Positions 54,040 to 55,697 of a DNA stretch of 55,697 nt are shown here, in pieces. A program made the position numbers and the translations under genes. The notes under the pieces were generated by a model. That model ran no database searches. It worked only from the letters and a program-made list of their open reading frames with translations, and was not told where the DNA came from. The stretch is from a virus, in the IMG/VR virus record IMGVR_UViG_3300018432_000007, positions 1-55,697 of that record; one strand, 5' to 3'. Within the stretch, counting starts at the first letter, position 1; every line of letters begins with the position of its first letter.

Positions 54040-55697
54040 TCAGCTCGCGGCCGGCTGCAGCTGCGACCAGCCCGTTCGTACGGTGGTCATCGCCGCGGGC
54101 GCCGCGATGCACTGACACCCGGCATGGTCACCGGGGAACGCCTCGTACCCGCCGGCGAACACGCTGACCCCGTTGAACAGCGCGTCCTTGAGCGAGAGGT
54201 GCACGGGGTGCGGGTCAGGACCCTGGTACAGGTGCAGCCACCGGTGTGACCCGGGCCCCGACGGGGGTGCTAGGCCGTGGTCCCGACGGATGATCGCCAG
54301 GGTGGCCGCTGCCAGCGCGATCCCGCTGGCGGCTTGCCGAAAATCCCCCGGTTCACCACCTCCCGCGATCGTCGCGACTTCTCGTGCGGCCTCCCACGCC
54401 TCGGCTATCCCGGTGCCACCTTCCTGCTGCACGGCGACCGTGGCAGCGACCGCGGACACGAACGCGGCCTGCGCGGCTGTCATGCCCTCCTGCTCGGGCT
54501 CGGGGGGCACCTCGATGCCCATGGCCCGCAGGCGACCCTGCGCGCGGGCGATGATCCGGGCGACCTTGGCGATCGCGGCCTCGGCCACCTGCTGGATGGT
54601 GGCGTCCCGGTTCGGTACCTCGCCGGTGTACGCCCGGGCGAGTTCCGCGTTGGGCACGTCCGGGAGATCGATGTTCCGGCCCTGCGCGATACTGCGGATC
54701 TTCGCGCCCAGCTTCTCCAGCGCCCGCTCCGCGATGTCCAGGATCAGGTCCTCAAGCGACGTGTACGCCTGCTCGTCGATCTCGGCCAGGCGCGTCCCGT
54801 CGATCGGCGGTGTGGTCGCCGCAGTGGTCGGCGCGCCGGTGATCTGCCGGGTCTCTTCCTGCTCGACCGGCTCGTTCCCGGTCGGCGTGTCGGGGTCCTC
54901 CTCGGGCGCCGGGTCCTCCTGTGCGATCCCGTCGCCTACGGCGTCGTCGGGGGCACCGAGCTGTTCGGCCACCCACCACAGCTTGACGATCCCGAGTTCG
55001 CCCGCGTGGATCACGTCGGCCAGTGGCGGGCGTCGTCGCAGCAGCGGCGCCGGGTCCGGGACGACGTCCAGGCGCCCCTCTGGGACGCTCGCGGCGATCG
55101 TCAGCCCCTCAGCGAACGCCTGCCCCACCGGAGCGGCCAGTGGCTCCACGTGACCCAACCAGTTGTCCTCAAGCGACGCGTACGCGCTCCACTGGTTCGA
55201 GTCCTCAAGGCCCAGCAGGATCGAGGGCGCGATGTCGAGCCCGATCGCGAGCTGGCGCACCAGGCGCTCGATGCGGTCGTGCAGCTTCTCGTCGATGGGG
55301 CCGGTCAGGTCGAGAACGCGCCACTTCTCGATGAACTCGGCGGGGAACCCCACGATGTTCGGGACTGCGACCGCCTCGGCCTTTTCGTCCGAGAGCGGCG
55401 CGGTGACCACCTTGGCCAGGTCGCTCTCGAACTTCTTGGGGTTCGGCCCGGCCCCCTCCTTGGGGTACAGGACCATCATGGTCTGCGCGGTCCGGGAGCG
55501 GGCCGTGGCGCGCGCCTGCGCACGCGTCAGGATCAGTTCTGTGGCGATGTCCCGGATAGCAGCCACCGGCGAGTCGGCGCGGTTCGGGATGGCCGGGTCT
55601 TCCAGGATCACCTCGACCAGGACGTCAGCCTGCTCGGCGAGCTTCTTCTGCTCGCTGGTGAGCGGCGAGTTGAAGATCCGCCACTCGGTGCCGCCGC
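54040..55697 (-). CDS. Portal protein, C-terminal part (with MuF-like end)
   Basis: The continuation of the gene at 1-454; this piece holds about residues 111-662. After the portal core (KVVTAPLSDEKAEAVAVPNI, LAIGLDIAPSILLGLEDSNQ) comes an Ala/Glu-rich helical region. The last 60 residues (GSHRWLHLYQGPDPHPVHLS and FAGGYEAFPGDHAGCQCIA) resemble the end of MuF-type minor capsid proteins. The total of 662 residues is longer than normal portals (about 450-550), consistent with a portal-MuF fusion. It runs off the right edge and re-enters at 1. Confidence 0.85.
   Translation of the reverse strand, partial: GGTEWRIFNSPLTSEQKKLAEQADVLVEVILEDPAIPNRADSPVAAIRDIATELILTRAQARATARSRTAQTMMVLYPKEGAGPNPKKFESDLAKVVTAPLSDEKAEAVAVPNIVGFPAEFIEKWRVLDLTGPIDEKLHDRIERLVRQLAIGLDIAPSILLGLEDSNQWSAYASLEDNWLGHVEPLAAPVGQAFAEGLTIAASVPEGRLDVVPDPAPLLRRRPPLADVIHAGELGIVKLWWVAEQLGAPDDAVGDGIAQEDPAPEEDPDTPTGNEPVEQEETRQITGAPTTAATTPPIDGTRLAEIDEQAYTSLEDLILDIAERALEKLGAKIRSIAQGRNIDLPDVPNAELARAYTGEVPNRDATIQQVAEAAIAKVARIIARAQGRLRAMGIEVPPEPEQEGMTAAQAAFVSAVAATVAVQQEGGTGIAEAWEAAREVATIAGGGEPGDFRQAASGIALAAATLAIIRRDHGLAPPSGPGSHRWLHLYQGPDPHPVHLSLKDALFNGVSVFAGGYEAFPGDHAGCQCIAAPAAMTTVRTGWSQLQPAAS
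55575..55697. repeat. Direct terminal repeat, right copy
   Basis: Identical to 1-123. Its presence shows the sequence closes into a circle of about 55,574 bp. Confidence 0.9.

Noticed and set aside
1-55697. Integrase and attachment site
   Set aside because: No tyrosine or serine recombinase is recognisable in any frame, so I do not propose an att site.

Overview
The window is one essentially complete, circularly closing genome of a tailed double-stranded DNA phage with a siphovirus-type gene set, probably infecting a high-GC Gram-positive (actinobacterial) host. Supporting evidence is the very high GC with strong G/C preference at third codon positions, GGAGG-type ribosome sites, the HK97-like head genes and long tape measure, and small-gene families typical of actinophages (DUF6221-, DUF6283- and DUF1360-like). 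Bases 1-123 and 55575-55697 are identical and both fall inside the portal gene, so the contig closes into a circle of about 55,574 bp and the ends look like an assembly overlap.

Layout. Virion genes run leftward (minus strand). One run starts near 5410 (terminase small and large subunits, pyruvyl transferase, portal across the ends), then protease, an Acb2-like sponge, a GT4 glycosyltransferase and the lysis genes (endolysin 50463-51422, holin 49992-50459), ending at convergent hairpins near 48250. A second run starts at the major capsid gene (46725) and goes through tail tube, connectors, frameshifted chaperones, tape measure and tip proteins to 34313. A small plus-strand island (46862-47856: methyltransferase and a putative fibre-tip protein) sits between them. 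The middle of the genome holds many short accessory genes: leftward operons 10469-5498, 16212-13734 and 27697-22453, several single-gene units at 16352-22203, and a rightward block 27976-34101 with RecE-like and ERF recombinases. A second plus-strand island (10583-13644) has a small HTH protein, a membrane protein and an FtsK/TraB-like translocase.

How it fits together. Replication probably relies on the winged-helix initiator at 26474-27697, whose linker carries iteron-like repeats, and on RecE/ERF recombination. I see no integrase, DNA polymerase, primase or helicase. The FtsK/TraB-like and Spd-like proteins hint at a plasmid-like state. A cytosine-5 DNA methyltransferase, an Acb2-like cyclic-nucleotide sponge, an Arr-like fold protein and a lipoprotein are plausible tools against host defence or superinfection. 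Four scattered carbohydrate-type genes (pyruvyl transferase, Stealth-like transferase, GT4, SAM methyltransferase) suggest glycan modification of the virion or host wall.

The most original signal is regulatory. At least eight units on both strands start with the same module: a 14-bp palindrome of type CCACAtgcaTGTGG abutting an extended -10 element (TGG then TAnnnT), followed about 10 bases later by a small hairpin with an invariant bulged A and compensatory base changes. It looks like a phage-wide operator/promoter joined to a 5'-terminal mRNA structure. A second striking signal is an extreme clustering of TGCA (26 copies in 235 bp, 14 in 150 bp) in and upstream of the Spd-like gene.
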